Of a stretch of 64,000 nucleotides of DNA, positions 15,963 through 24,129 are shown one piece after another (positions within the stretch are counted from its first letter, which is position 1; every line of letters starts with the position of its first letter). This stretch comes from Quadrisphaera setariae. GTDB taxonomy: Bacteria; Actinomycetota; Actinomycetes; Actinomycetales; Quadrisphaeraceae. Location: contig NZ_VKAC01000008.1 of NCBI RefSeq assembly GCF_008041935.1, positions 178,977-242,976 on the forward strand, written 5' to 3'. Under the pieces are notes generated by a model. That model ran no database searches and had not been told where the DNA came from. It was given only the letters and a program-made list of their open reading frames with translations. Made by a program: the position numbers and the translations under genes.

Positions 15963-17345
15963 TCACCAGTCGACGGCGGTGTAGGTCGTCTCGAGGTACT
16001 CCAGGAGGCCTTCGGCGCTCCCCTCCCTCCCCAGCCCGCTCTCCTTGGTGCCGCCGAACGGTGCGGCCGGGTCGGAGACCAGCCCGCGGTTGACGGCGAC
16101 CATCCCCGCCTCCAGGCGCTCGGCCACGCGCAGCGCGCGCCCGAGCTCCCCGGCGTAGACGTAGGCGACGAGACCGTGCTCGGTGTCGTTGGCCAGCGCG
16201 ACGGCCTGCTCGTCGTCGTCGACGACGACCACGGGCGCGACCGGCGCGAAGACCTCCTCGGCCAGCACGGCCGCGCCGTCGGGCACGTCGGTGAGCACGG
16301 TGGGCGGGTAGAAGCAGCCGGGGCCGTCGGGGCGCTGGCCGCCGAGCAGGAGGCGGGCGCCGCGGGCGCGGGCGTCGTCGACGAGCCGGGCGGCCTTGTC
16401 GACGGCGGCGGTGTCGACCAGGGGGCCGCAGCCGGTGGCGGGGTCGCTGCCCCGGCCGACCACCACGGCGCCCATGCGCTCGGCGAGCCCGGTGGAGAAG
16501 GCGTCGGCGAGGCTGCGGTGCACGTAGAAGCGGTTGGCGGCGGTGCACGCCTGCCCGCCGCCGCGCATCTTGGCGACCATCGCGCCGTCGAGCGCGGCGT
16601 CGACGTCGCTGCCCTCGAGCACGAGGAACGGCGCGTTGCCGCCGAGCTCCATGGCGGTGCGCAGCACGCGGTCGGCGCTGCGGCGCAGCAGCAGCTTGCC
16701 GACCTCGGTGGAGCCGGTGAAGGACAGCATCCGCACCGCGGGGTGGGCGAGGAGGGCGTCGACGACGGGTGCGGCGCGGGAGGTGGTGACCACGCCGAGG
16801 GCGCCGTCCGGCAGGCCGGCCTCGCGCAGGAGGTCGGCGAGGAGCAGCGCGGTGAGCGGGGTCTGCTCGGCGGGTTTGAGGACGGCGGTGCACCCGGCGG
16901 CCAGCGCGGGGCCGACCTTGCGCGTGACCATCGCGGCGGGGAAGTTCCACGGCGTGACGAGCGCCGCGACGCCGATCGGCCGGTGGCTCACGAGGATGCG
17001 GTTGCCGCCGCCGGGTGCGCGTCCCAGCCGTCCGGGCACGCGGACGCCCTCCTCGGCGTACCAGCGCAGGAACTCCGCGGCGTAGGTGACCTCGGCGCGC
17101 GCGTCGTGCAGCGCCTTGCCGTTCTCCAGGCTGATGAGCTGCGCCACCTCCTCGGCGCGCGCGGTCATGAGCTCGAAGGCGCGCACGAGGACGGCGGAGC
17201 GCTCGCGCGGGGCGGCGGCCGCCCAGGCCGGCTGGACGCGGGCGGCGGCGTCGGCGGCGTCGAGGGCGTCGGCGGGTCCGAGGTCGGGGACGCTGCCGAT
17301 GACCTCGTCGGTGGCGGGGTCGAGGACGTCCAGGTGAGCGCCCAT
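15963..17345 (-). CDS. NAD(P)-dependent aldehyde dehydrogenase (succinate-semialdehyde dehydrogenase-like)
   Basis: This 460-residue ALDH superfamily enzyme oxidises an aldehyde to a carboxylate in the cytosol. The nucleotide-binding loop (LSFTGSTEVGKLLL), the general base Glu in MELGGNAPFLVL and the catalytic Cys in GQACTAANRFYV are all present, as is the EEVFAPVAPV segment. It most resembles GabD-type semialdehyde dehydrogenases; the real substrate is unknown. The ATG at 17345 shares one base with the TGA of the iron alcohol dehydrogenase (TGATG), so the two redox enzymes are coupled. Confidence 0.9.
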   Translation of the reverse strand: MGAHLDVLDPATDEVIGSVPDLGPADALDAADAAARVQPAWAAAAPRERSAVLVRAFELMTARAEEVAQLISLENGKALHDARAEVTYAAEFLRWYAEEGVRVPGRLGRAPGGGNRILVSHRPIGVAALVTPWNFPAAMVTRKVGPALAAGCTAVLKPAEQTPLTALLLADLLREAGLPDGALGVVTTSRAAPVVDALLAHPAVRMLSFTGSTEVGKLLLRRSADRVLRTAMELGGNAPFLVLEGSDVDAALDGAMVAKMRGGGQACTAANRFYVHRSLADAFSTGLAERMGAVVVGRGSDPATGCGPLVDTAAVDKAARLVDDARARGARLLLGGQRPDGPGCFYPPTVLTDVPDGAAVLAEEVFAPVAPVVVVDDDEQAVALANDTEHGLVAYVYAGELGRALRVAERLEAGMVAVNRGLVSDPAAPFGGTKESGLGREGSAEGLLEYLETTYTAVDW

Positions 17346-18574
17346 CAGGCAGCTCCTCCCGCGGTGAGGTCACCGGCGTGCGCGGCGCGCAGCAGCGCGA
17401 GCGCGGCGGGCTCGTCGAACGGGCGGGGGCTGTTCTCCACCAGGCGCCGCGCGCTGAGCGACGCCGTCGCCAGGGCGGGCAGGTCGGCGTCGTCGACGCC
17501 CAGCTCGGCGAGGGTCCGCGGGATGCCGGCGCTGGAGAGCAGGTCGGCGACGGCGACCGCGGTGCCGTGGTCGGGTCCGGTCCGCCGGTCGGCGGGGACG
17601 CCGAGGGCGTCGGCCAGCTCGGCCATCCGGTCGCCGACGACGGGCGCGGTGAACGCCATGACGTACGGCAGCAGCAGCCCGACGCCCACGCCGTGCGGCG
17701 TGTGCGTCAGCGCGCCGAGCGGGTACTGCAGGGCGTGCGCGGCCGCCGTCCCCGCCGTCCCGAAGGCCAGGCCCCCCGCGAGGGCCGCCAGGGCCATGCC
17801 GGTGCGGGCCTCGAGGTCGTCGCCGTGCTCGACGGCGCCGCGCAGGTGCTGCGCGGCGCTGCGGACGCCGAGCAGCGCCCAGTGGTCGGTGAGGGCCCCG
17901 CGGCCCACGAACACGCGGCTGCCGCTCATCTCGCCGGCGTCGCGGCGGACGGCGGTGAACGCCTCCACGCAGTGCGACAGGGCGTCGGCTCCGGCGGCGG
18001 CGGTGACCGACGGCGGGCAGGTGAGCGCGAGCTCGGGGTCGACCACGGCGGTGTGCGGCACGAGGTGGCGGCTGGAGACCCCGACCTTGGTGGCGCGCTC
18101 GGCGTCGGTGACGACGGCGACCGGCGTGGCCTCCGAGCCGGTGCCGGCGGTGGTGGGGACGGCGACGACGGGCGCGACCGGTCCGGGGACCTGGTCCTCG
18201 CCGTAGTAGTCCTGCGGGCGGCCCCCGTGGGCGAGCAGCACTGCGGCGAGCTTGGCGAGGTCGAGGCAGCTGCCTCCCCCGAACCCGACGAGCACGTCGG
18301 TGCCGTGGCGGCGGGCCTGCTCGGCGAGCGCTGCGGCGTCCTCGACGGGCAGCTCGGGGGCGGCGGTGTCGTGGACGGCGACGTCGAGGCCGGCGGCCCG
18401 CAGCCCGTCGACCAGCTCAGCCGCGGCCGGGTCGGCGGCGAGGCGGGGGTCGGTGACCACGAGGGCGCGGCGCCCGAGCCGGGCGGTGGCGGCGGGGACG
18501 GACGCGCGGGTGCCGGCCCCGAAGAGGACCTCGCGGGGGCTGCGCAGCAGTCCCCCCAGCGGCGTGTCCCCCAT
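17345..18574 (-). CDS. iron-containing alcohol dehydrogenase family protein
   Basis: This 409-residue group III (Fe-ADH) enzyme has the dinucleotide-binding GFGGGSCLDLAK, the substrate region VPTTAGTGSEATPVAV, and metal ligands in GADALSHCVEAF (Asp, His), AAAHALQYPLG (His) and HTPHGVGVG (His). Maleylacetate reductases and FucO-like lactaldehyde reductases are both in this family; which applies cannot be told. It is the first gene of the leftward half of locus A. Its ATG at 18574 faces the divergent RraA gene at 18722 across a region with two operator-like palindromes. Confidence 0.88.
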   Translation of the reverse strand: MGDTPLGGLLRSPREVLFGAGTRASVPAATARLGRRALVVTDPRLAADPAAAELVDGLRAAGLDVAVHDTAAPELPVEDAAALAEQARRHGTDVLVGFGGGSCLDLAKLAAVLLAHGGRPQDYYGEDQVPGPVAPVVAVPTTAGTGSEATPVAVVTDAERATKVGVSSRHLVPHTAVVDPELALTCPPSVTAAAGADALSHCVEAFTAVRRDAGEMSGSRVFVGRGALTDHWALLGVRSAAQHLRGAVEHGDDLEARTGMALAALAGGLAFGTAGTAAAHALQYPLGALTHTPHGVGVGLLLPYVMAFTAPVVGDRMAELADALGVPADRRTGPDHGTAVAVADLLSSAGIPRTLAELGVDDADLPALATASLSARRLVENSPRPFDEPAALALLRAAHAGDLTAGGAA

Positions 18575-18624
18575 GATCGACCAGCTCCTTCGCCGTCGTC
18601 CCGGAGCTCTCAGCACCGGTCTCC

Positions 18625-18640
18625 AGATCCGATCGGATCT
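18625..18640. promoter_or_regulatory. 16-bp perfect palindrome, putative GntR operator 1
   Basis: AGATCCGATCGGATCT reads the same on both strands. It shares the core ATCCGATCGGAT with a second palindrome at 18691-18708, centre to centre 67 bp, in the 147-bp divergent intergenic region. It is close to the leftward start at 18574 and may control that promoter. The likely binder is the GntR/FCD protein encoded at 19460. Confidence 0.7.
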
Positions 18641-18690
18641 GATGTGGCTCGACACTGGCACGCCGGCGACGACACCGTCAAGGGCTTCCG

Positions 18691-18708
18691 CGGATCCGAT
18701 CGGATCCG
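18691..18708. promoter_or_regulatory. 18-bp perfect palindrome, putative GntR operator 2
   Basis: CGGATCCGATCGGATCCG is a perfect palindrome carrying the same ATCCGATCGGAT core as the site at 18625-18640. It ends 13 bases before the ATG at 18722, where a bound repressor would block transcription or initiation. Confidence 0.7.
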
Positions 18709-18721
18709 ATACGGTCTGTCG

Positions 18722-19423
18722 ATGGACGAGACCCACGACGACGTGCTGGCCCTCTTCGACGGACTCCGCGTGGCCGACGTGCGCGACGGCATGGACTGGG
18801 TGGGCCTGCCCCACCGCGGCTCGGTGAGCAGGGACATCACCCCCGTCGCCCCCGGCATGCGGCTGTGCGGGCGCGCCTTCACCGTGCGCACCCGCCCCAG
18901 CGACAAGGTGGTCCCCCACGGCATCTCGCCGGAGGAGTACACCGCCTGGGCGCACGAGTACTGGTACGGCGAGGTCAACACCTCCAAGGCCTGGCGGGAC
19001 GGCCTGCGACCCGGTGACGTCGTCGTCATCGAGGGGGCCGACCTCGGCGTCGGCGAGGTCGGCTCCAACAACTCCCTCGGCTGGCACGTGCTCGGCGCCG
19101 TCGGCGTGGTGACCTCCGGCGGGGTCCGCGACGTCGACGAGGTGACCGCCCAGGGCATCCCCGTCTTCGCCCGCCACCGCTCGCAGTCGATGACGCAGGG
19201 CCGGATCGAGTTCGCGGAGGCCGGGCAGCCCGTGGCGCTGGGCGACGTCGTCGTCAGGCCCGGCGACGTGGTGGTGGCCGACGGCGACGGGGTGATCGTC
19301 GTCCCGGTCGAGCGGGCCGAGGAGGTGGCCCGCTACGGTCGCCAGGAGCTCGAGAACGACAAGGCCATCCGCCGCGGCTACTACCAGTCGCTGGGGTGGG
19401 CCCTGGACGAGACCGTGAAGTGA
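18722..19423 (+). CDS. RraA family protein, second copy of locus A
   Basis: This 233-residue protein is clearly paralogous to the product of the gene at 15218: the N-terminal LRVADVRDGMDWVGLP, the aromatic insertion EYTAWAHEYWYGEV, VVTSGGVRDVDEVTAQGIP and the C-terminal YGRQELENDKA line up. The Gly-x-Arg-Asp aldolase motif is kept. It differs by a longer loop around NTSKAWRDGLRPGD. It is probably a metal-dependent aldolase or decarboxylase acting on a related or stereoisomeric substrate. The ATG lies 13 bases after operator 2, and the GntR gene follows 36 bases after its stop, so both are probably cotranscribed and autoregulated. Confidence 0.85.
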   Translation: MDETHDDVLALFDGLRVADVRDGMDWVGLPHRGSVSRDITPVAPGMRLCGRAFTVRTRPSDKVVPHGISPEEYTAWAHEYWYGEVNTSKAWRDGLRPGDVVVIEGADLGVGEVGSNNSLGWHVLGAVGVVTSGGVRDVDEVTAQGIPVFARHRSQSMTQGRIEFAEAGQPVALGDVVVRPGDVVVADGDGVIVVPVERAEEVARYGRQELENDKAIRRGYYQSLGWALDETVK

Positions 19424-19459
19424 GAGCGGCCGAACCCGTGCCGCGGTCGGGAGGTCGCT

Positions 19460-20119
19460 GTGCCCAGTCCGCTACCGCGCGTGCGCCTCGGTGACGAGGT
19501 CTACGACCAGCTCGTCTCGCGCCTGCTCTCCCACCAGCTGGCCCCCGGTGACCGCATCACCGTGGACGCGCTCTCGCGCGAGCTCGGCGTCTCCCAGACG
19601 CCCATCCGCGAGGCGCTGACGCGCATGGAGGCCGGCGGGGTGGTGGTGCGCCACCACCTCGCCGGCTACCGCGTGGCCCCCGAGCTCGACCGCCGCTCCT
19701 TCGACGACCTCGTGGAGCTGCGCCTGCTGCTGGAACCGGTGGCCGCGCAGCACGCCGCCGAGCGCGGCAGCCCCGAGCAGCTCGACGCGCTGCGCGAGCT
19801 GGCCGCCGCCATGGAGGCGCAGGAGTCCGGCCCCGACGGCACGCAGGACTACGCCGCGTTCGCCAGCCTCGACGCGCGCTTCCACGACGCCGTCGCCGAA
19901 GCCGCCGGCAGCGCGCTGCTGCGCGAGGCCCTGGGCAGGCTCCACACCCACCTCAAGCTGTTCCGCCTGAGCAGCGGACGGCGGGTGCTCACCGAGGCGC
20001 TCGCCGAGCACCGCGCCGTGGTCGACGCCGTGGCCGCGGGAGACCCCGCCGCCGCTGCGGCGGCCATGCGCGAGCACGTGGAGCGCTCAGCCGCGCGCTT
20101 CTCGACGTTCTTCAGCTGA
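19460..20119 (+). CDS. GntR family transcriptional regulator, FCD (FadR) subfamily
   Basis: This 219-residue protein has an N-terminal winged helix of about residues 10-75 (DRITVDALSRELGVSQTPIR, EALTRMEAGGVV) and an all-helical C-terminal FCD effector domain of about 85-210 with metal-linked Asp/His positions (LDARFHDAVAEAAGS; EHRAVVDAVAAGD; MREHVERS). FCD regulators usually sense carboxylic acids and act as repressors. Given its place in locus A, the divergent palindromes at 18625-18708 are its most likely operators. The start is a GTG. Confidence 0.88.
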   Translation: MPSPLPRVRLGDEVYDQLVSRLLSHQLAPGDRITVDALSRELGVSQTPIREALTRMEAGGVVVRHHLAGYRVAPELDRRSFDDLVELRLLLEPVAAQHAAERGSPEQLDALRELAAAMEAQESGPDGTQDYAAFASLDARFHDAVAEAAGSALLREALGRLHTHLKLFRLSSGRRVLTEALAEHRAVVDAVAAGDPAAAAAAMREHVERSAARFSTFFS

Positions 20120-20293
20120 CGCGTCGACCACACAGGTGGAGGGCAGCTCGCCGCCCGAGGCGGTCATCAGCAGACGGGAGGCACGCCTCGTCGCCGGGCC
20201 CGGGGTGGACCTCGACCGACGTCGCCGGTGGAGACACCGCCCTCGACGCAGACCACCGGGGTGCGTGCAGCTCGACCGTCCACGTCCACCACG

Positions 20294-20620
20294 TCAGGTG
20301 TCGCCACGACAGCCAGCGCCGGCCACCACGTCGGCGAACCGCACCCCCGGCCGCGGCTGCAGGTTGACGGCCACCGTGTCCGTGGCCCAGTCGTAGCCCG
20401 AGCTCGAGGACTCCACGGGACCGTCCATCGCAGCCCTGAACGGACCGGAGGCAGCGGCGACGATCGCTGAGACGTCGTCGGAGGAGCACCCCGCCCAGGT
20501 GTCCACCCTCACCCACGGCAGTCCTCCAGCCTCGATGAGGACGAGCGCCTCGGGTCCGCCCTCCAGGCGCACGGTCAAGGAGCAGGGCAGGCCAGGGCCG
20601 ACCTGTGAGCAGGCGTGCAC
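20294..20620 (-). CDS. hypothetical protein, N-terminus broken or non-canonical
   Basis: From a GTG at 20620 this gives 108 residues ending FADVVAGAGCRGDT. The same frame is coding-like further upstream (EVHESTPGELREIDIATVRQ ... EEALACSAAVEANGP) and stays open to a TAG at 20921-20923, yet contains no ATG, GTG or TTG before 20620. With several Cys and a divergent lipoprotein neighbour, the ancestral product was probably an exported protein with a signal peptide that has been lost or moved out of frame. Function unknown. The 174 bases between its stop and the GntR gene hold nothing I recognise. Confidence 0.5.
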   Translation of the reverse strand: MHACSQVGPGLPCSLTVRLEGGPEALVLIEAGGLPWVRVDTWAGCSSDDVSAIVAAASGPFRAAMDGPVESSSSGYDWATDTVAVNLQPRPGVRFADVVAGAGCRGDT

Positions 20621-20985
20621 ATCGCGGTGCTCGTACGAGGCGAGGCCGAGCGGTCCGTTCGCCTCGACAGCGGCGCTGCAGGCGAGCGCCTCCTCATCGG
20701 TGGCCTCGGGGTGGAACTGGCGGACCGTGGCGATGTCGATCTCCCGGAGCTCGCCCGGGGTCGACTCGTGGACCTCGTGGGGACCCGGCGGGCTCGCCGA
20801 CCGGTCGGTCGGCGCCTGGACCGACCGCGTGGTGGCACCCGGGCCCGGATCGTGATCCCTTCGTGCTGGTCCGCAGGAACCGGAGCGCCGACGCTGGCTC
20901 CATGCCGCCAGCAGGCGCTCCTACCGGGGGGCGGCTCCGTGCGTCTCACGCCCGCGGCGAAGGCGACGCCGCACCGGGCGCGGAC

Positions 20986-21708
20986 GTGCTGAGACGCCTG
21001 CTGGCCGGTGCCACCACCGCCGTGACCCTCGCCGGTGCGCTCTGCGCCTGCGGAGGCAGCGGCCCCTTCGGGCTGCCACTGGCCTGCACCGCCATCGGCA
21101 ACGCCGAGGGTGTCCACGTCGACTTCACCACCGCTGTGCCCTTCGAAGGCGGTGACTACTACGCCGAGGTGAGCGTCCCCTCCGCGGGGGCCAGCCACAC
21201 CAACGGCTTCGCGGGCAACGACGAGTACAGCTTGTACAGCGGCGTCCAGGCGGACTTGGACGACGAGCCCACCCGCGTCGACGTCCAGGTCACCACCGAA
21301 CGCGGTGAGGTCGCCGACCGGGCCAGCACCACCACCCCGCAGCTGTTCCAGCCCAACGGCGCGGGCTGTGACGGGGACAACTACAGCATCAGCCTGCGAG
21401 CCACCCGCGACGGGCAGCTCTTGCCTCGCGACCCGGATGAGGCGGTCATCGATGACCTGGGACGCATCTCCGTCGCCGTCTCCACCGGCTGCGGCGTCAA
21501 CGAGGTCACCGACGGGTACTCCTCCTACGCGCGGGTGGGAGGGCTGCTCTCCGATGGTGCTGGGCACGCGCCGGCGGACTGGAACACGCCCTACCAGCGG
21601 GGGTGGGCCGCCATCGACGGTGACACGCTGGTCTTCTCCGACGAGCGCGGCCATCGTGAGACCTTCCGCCGGGTGCCGGACGGTCAGGCGCCTGCACCCT
21701 GCGGGTGA
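20986..21708 (+). CDS. putative lipoprotein of unknown function
   Basis: The GTG at 20986 gives 240 residues starting VLRRLLAGATTAVTLAGALCAC, a short positively charged n-region, a hydrophobic stretch and a lipobox-like Leu-Cys-Ala-Cys. The -2 Cys is unusual but tolerated. The mature part is soluble and rich in Asp, Gly and Thr, with Cys residues in LACTAIG, GAGCDGDNY, STGCGVNE and PAPCG, suggesting disulfides outside the membrane. I recognise no domain. The stop is followed by a perfect hairpin at 21740-21760. Confidence 0.65.
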   Translation: MLRRLLAGATTAVTLAGALCACGGSGPFGLPLACTAIGNAEGVHVDFTTAVPFEGGDYYAEVSVPSAGASHTNGFAGNDEYSLYSGVQADLDDEPTRVDVQVTTERGEVADRASTTTPQLFQPNGAGCDGDNYSISLRATRDGQLLPRDPDEAVIDDLGRISVAVSTGCGVNEVTDGYSSYARVGGLLSDGAGHAPADWNTPYQRGWAAIDGDTLVFSDERGHRETFRRVPDGQAPAPCG

Positions 21709-22047
21709 GGGCACCTCGGTCGCCGCTGACGGGCAGGCTGCCCACCTCGAGGAGGTGGGCACGAGCGTGACACGGGAGACCGGTGGCAGTGCGACCGCGC
21801 CCGGTCCGCGCTCGCAGGGAGCTGCGGAGCCGTGCTCCTGGTCTCGCCACTGCGGCACGCGCAGGCAGGCGATCGACCATCTGGGTGGCTGTCGCTGGGT
21901 GTCCCCTGCGGATCTCGCCGGAACCGGTGGTCCGCCTTGACCCCCTCCACCGGTCGATGGACGGTTGCCCGAAGCACCTGCAATCCGGACGCGGCGCTGG
22001 TCCGAACCAGGGTGGACGCCTCTTCAGCTCCCAGGGGGACCTGCTCC
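21709..22047 (+). other. intergenic leader upstream of the GriI-like gene
   Basis: This 339-base stretch holds no convincing gene. It contains a 9-bp perfect hairpin (21740-21760), a possible -35 hexamer TTGACC at 21937-21942 without a good -10 match, and a ribosome-binding AGGGGG at about 22032-22038 ahead of the ATG at 22048. I found no known riboswitch pattern by eye. Confidence 0.4.
21740..21760 (+). terminator. perfect 9-bp stem-loop
   Basis: GCCCACCTC (21740-21748) pairs perfectly with GAGGTGGGC (21752-21760) around a 3-base loop, 31 bases after the lipoprotein stop. No T-run follows, as is common for actinobacterial terminators. Confidence 0.5.
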
Positions 22048-22875
22048 ATGACGATCATCTCCGGCAAGGACCGCCGACTGGCCCGGCTCTTCGGGCCTGA
22101 CGGCCGCACCTTCCTCGTGGCCGCCGACCACGGGGTCACCACGGGCTTCGACTCCGGGCTCGGTGACATGGCCCCCCTGCTGGCAGCCGTCGCCGAGGGC
22201 GGCGCGGACGGGGTGGTGGTGCACCGCGGAACGGCCAAGCGCCACGCCCCCGTGCAGCGCGGCACCGCACTGCTCGTGCACCTGTCGGGCAGCACGGACC
22301 TGTCGCCGGACGGTGACGTCAAGACCGCCGTCTGCAGCGTGGAGTCGGCGGTGGCGCTGGGCGCCGACGCCATCTCGGTGCACGTCACCCTCGGGTGCGG
22401 AGCCACCGATGACCGGGCCGCGCTGGCCGACCTGGGGGCGGTCTCCGCCGACTGCGAGCGCTTCGGCATGCCTCTGCTCGTCATGACCTACGTGCGCCCG
22501 GGCGGACCGCGCTCCGCCGGAGCCGCCGCGCTGCACGCCGCGCGGGTCGCCGCCGAGATGGGGGCCGACGTGGTCAAGGCCACCTCGCCCGACCTGGAGA
22601 CCAGCCACGCCCTGGCCACGAAGATCGGGGTGCCCGTGGTGGTGGCCGGCGGTGAGACCGGGCGGGGCGCCACCTTCGAGGACTTCCTCGAGACCTCGCG
22701 CCTGACCCTGGAGACGGGCGTCGCCGGCCTGTGCGTCGGGCGGTGGGTGTTCACCCACGCCGACCCCGCCAGGGCCACCCGTGCGCTGCGTGACCTGGTG
22801 CACCCCACCGGCGCCGGCGGTGCGGCTCCGCGCGAGGCGCCGCTGGGCTCGCCGTTCGACCTCACCCGCGCCTGA
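22048..22875 (+). CDS. griI: GriI-like aldolase (2-amino-3,7-dideoxy-hept-6-ulosonate synthase family)
   Basis: This 275-residue class I aldolase is of the DeoC/LacD-like ADH-synthase family. Known members join aspartate semialdehyde to a triose or hexose phosphate: archaeal dehydroquinate route enzymes and Streptomyces griseus GriI, which uses dihydroxyacetone phosphate to make the seven-carbon precursor of 3-amino-4-hydroxybenzoate. The active-site blocks are visible: VAADHGVTTG (Asp), VMTYVRPGG (Tyr) and the Schiff-base Lys in GADVVKATSPD. It is paired 50 bases upstream of a GriH-like gene, which supports the 3,4-AHBA route over the archaeal one. RBS AGGGGG precedes the ATG. Confidence 0.85.
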   Translation: MTIISGKDRRLARLFGPDGRTFLVAADHGVTTGFDSGLGDMAPLLAAVAEGGADGVVVHRGTAKRHAPVQRGTALLVHLSGSTDLSPDGDVKTAVCSVESAVALGADAISVHVTLGCGATDDRAALADLGAVSADCERFGMPLLVMTYVRPGGPRSAGAAALHAARVAAEMGADVVKATSPDLETSHALATKIGVPVVVAGGETGRGATFEDFLETSRLTLETGVAGLCVGRWVFTHADPARATRALRDLVHPTGAGGAAPREAPLGSPFDLTRA

Positions 22876-22925
22876 CCCGCACCCGACCTGCACTCGAACG
22901 ACCAGGACCAGGAGAGACCCCGCAC

Positions 22926-24041
22926 ATGACCTCCGACCTGTGGGCCGACGTCACGGCCCTGTCCGGTGACCACCTGGACGCCGCCCTCGCCCACGTCCGC
23001 ACGGCCGCCGTCGACGCGGTGCTGCTGCGACCGGAGCAGCTCGACGGCTGGAAGCCGGTCGAGCGCCTGGCCGTCGCGGTGCTGGTCGGGCCGGACGCGT
23101 CGACCACCGACCTGGCGGGAGCGCCCGTCGACGCGGTCGTCGCTGACGGCGTGCGGTCCCTGACGGCGGCGCGGTCCCTGGCGCACGGGCGACGCCTGGG
23201 GGTGCGCTGCCTCATCGACGACGGCACCAGTATGGACGAGGCCGCCGACCAGTGCGGCGCGGTCGACGTCCTGCTGTCGGTCTTCACCGACGAGACCAAC
23301 ATCCCCCTGGAGCTGCTGCTCGCCCGCGCGCAGGGCACCCGCACCGCGGTGTTCAAGGCGCTGGCCACCGGGTCGGAGGCCTCCACCGTGGCTGGCGTGC
23401 TGGAGTCCGGACCGGCGGGCGTGCTGGTGGACGCCGCCTCGCTGGTCGACCTCGACGTCGCCGCGCAGGTGGTGGCCCGGCAGTCCGAGCGCGTCGCTCC
23501 GCTGGTGCCGCTGACCGTCACCGGGTCCCGGCCGATCGGCATGGGCTACCGCGGCTGCATCGACACCACGACGCTCTTCGACGACGACGAAGGCATGATC
23601 ATCGGGTCGACGTCCTCGGGCGGGATCCTCGTGTGCGCCGAGGTGCACTACCTGCCCTACATGGACCTGCGCCCGTTCCGGGTGAACGCCGGAGCGGTGC
23701 ACTCCTACGTGTTCTCCCCCACCACGACCTCCTACATCACCGACCTGCGCGCCGGGGCTCCCGTCTCCGGTGTCAACGCCTCCGGGCGCTTCCGCGACAC
23801 GTCCGTGGGCCGGGTGAAGATCGAGCTGCGCCCGCTGCGCCTGCTCGAGGCCCGCGACGAGGCGACGGGCTCGCTGGTGAACGTCATCCTGCAGGACGAC
23901 TGGCACGTGCGGGTGATGGGCGAGGGCGGAGAGGTCCGCAACCTCACCCAGGTCAAGCCCGGGGAGAAGCTGCTCGGCGGGATCTGGGAGCCCGGCCGCC
24001 ACGTGGGCATCAAGGTCTCGGAGAAGATCCTCGAGAACTGA
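22926..24041 (+). CDS. griH: GriH-like / 3-dehydroquinate synthase II family protein
   Basis: This 371-residue protein is of the archaeal-type 3-dehydroquinate synthase family. In S. griseus GriH turns the GriI product into 3-amino-4-hydroxybenzoate. Family features include VLLSVFTDETNIPLELLLAR, the Lys in TAVFKALATGSEAS, GMGYRGCIDTTTLFDDDEGM and GSTSSGGILVCAEVHYLPYM, then RPFRVNAGAVHSYV. Length is normal. It follows the aldolase gene at once, and no other biosynthetic gene lies beside the pair; the next gene converges. A GC hairpin ends the transcript. Confidence 0.85.
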   Translation: MTSDLWADVTALSGDHLDAALAHVRTAAVDAVLLRPEQLDGWKPVERLAVAVLVGPDASTTDLAGAPVDAVVADGVRSLTAARSLAHGRRLGVRCLIDDGTSMDEAADQCGAVDVLLSVFTDETNIPLELLLARAQGTRTAVFKALATGSEASTVAGVLESGPAGVLVDAASLVDLDVAAQVVARQSERVAPLVPLTVTGSRPIGMGYRGCIDTTTLFDDDEGMIIGSTSSGGILVCAEVHYLPYMDLRPFRVNAGAVHSYVFSPTTTSYITDLRAGAPVSGVNASGRFRDTSVGRVKIELRPLRLLEARDEATGSLVNVILQDDWHVRVMGEGGEVRNLTQVKPGEKLLGGIWEPGRHVGIKVSEKILEN

Positions 24042-24065
24042 CGCCCGACCTCCCGGGCCACGGCG

Positions 24066-24096
24066 GCCGCCGGCCTCTCCGCCAGGGGCCGGCGGC
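24066..24096. terminator. perfect 10-bp stem-loop between convergent genes
   Basis: GCCGCCGGCC (24066-24075) pairs perfectly with GGCCGGCGGC (24087-24096), loop 11 bases, in the 88-base gap between the GriH-like gene and the convergent GNAT gene. It probably serves both directions. Confidence 0.7.
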
Positions 24097-24129
24097 CCCT
24101 GGTGCCTTCGGCAGGCGGGGGCTCTCCGG

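Noticed and set aside
15696..18206. An 836-codon open frame on the plus strand
   Set aside because: Antisense shadow of the RraA, aldehyde dehydrogenase and iron alcohol dehydrogenase genes, with low-complexity Gly/Arg composition.
21709..22047. Riboswitch or attenuator before the GriI-like gene
   Set aside because: Only a single hairpin close to the previous gene was found, better explained as its terminator; no alternative pairing or known aptamer pattern was seen.
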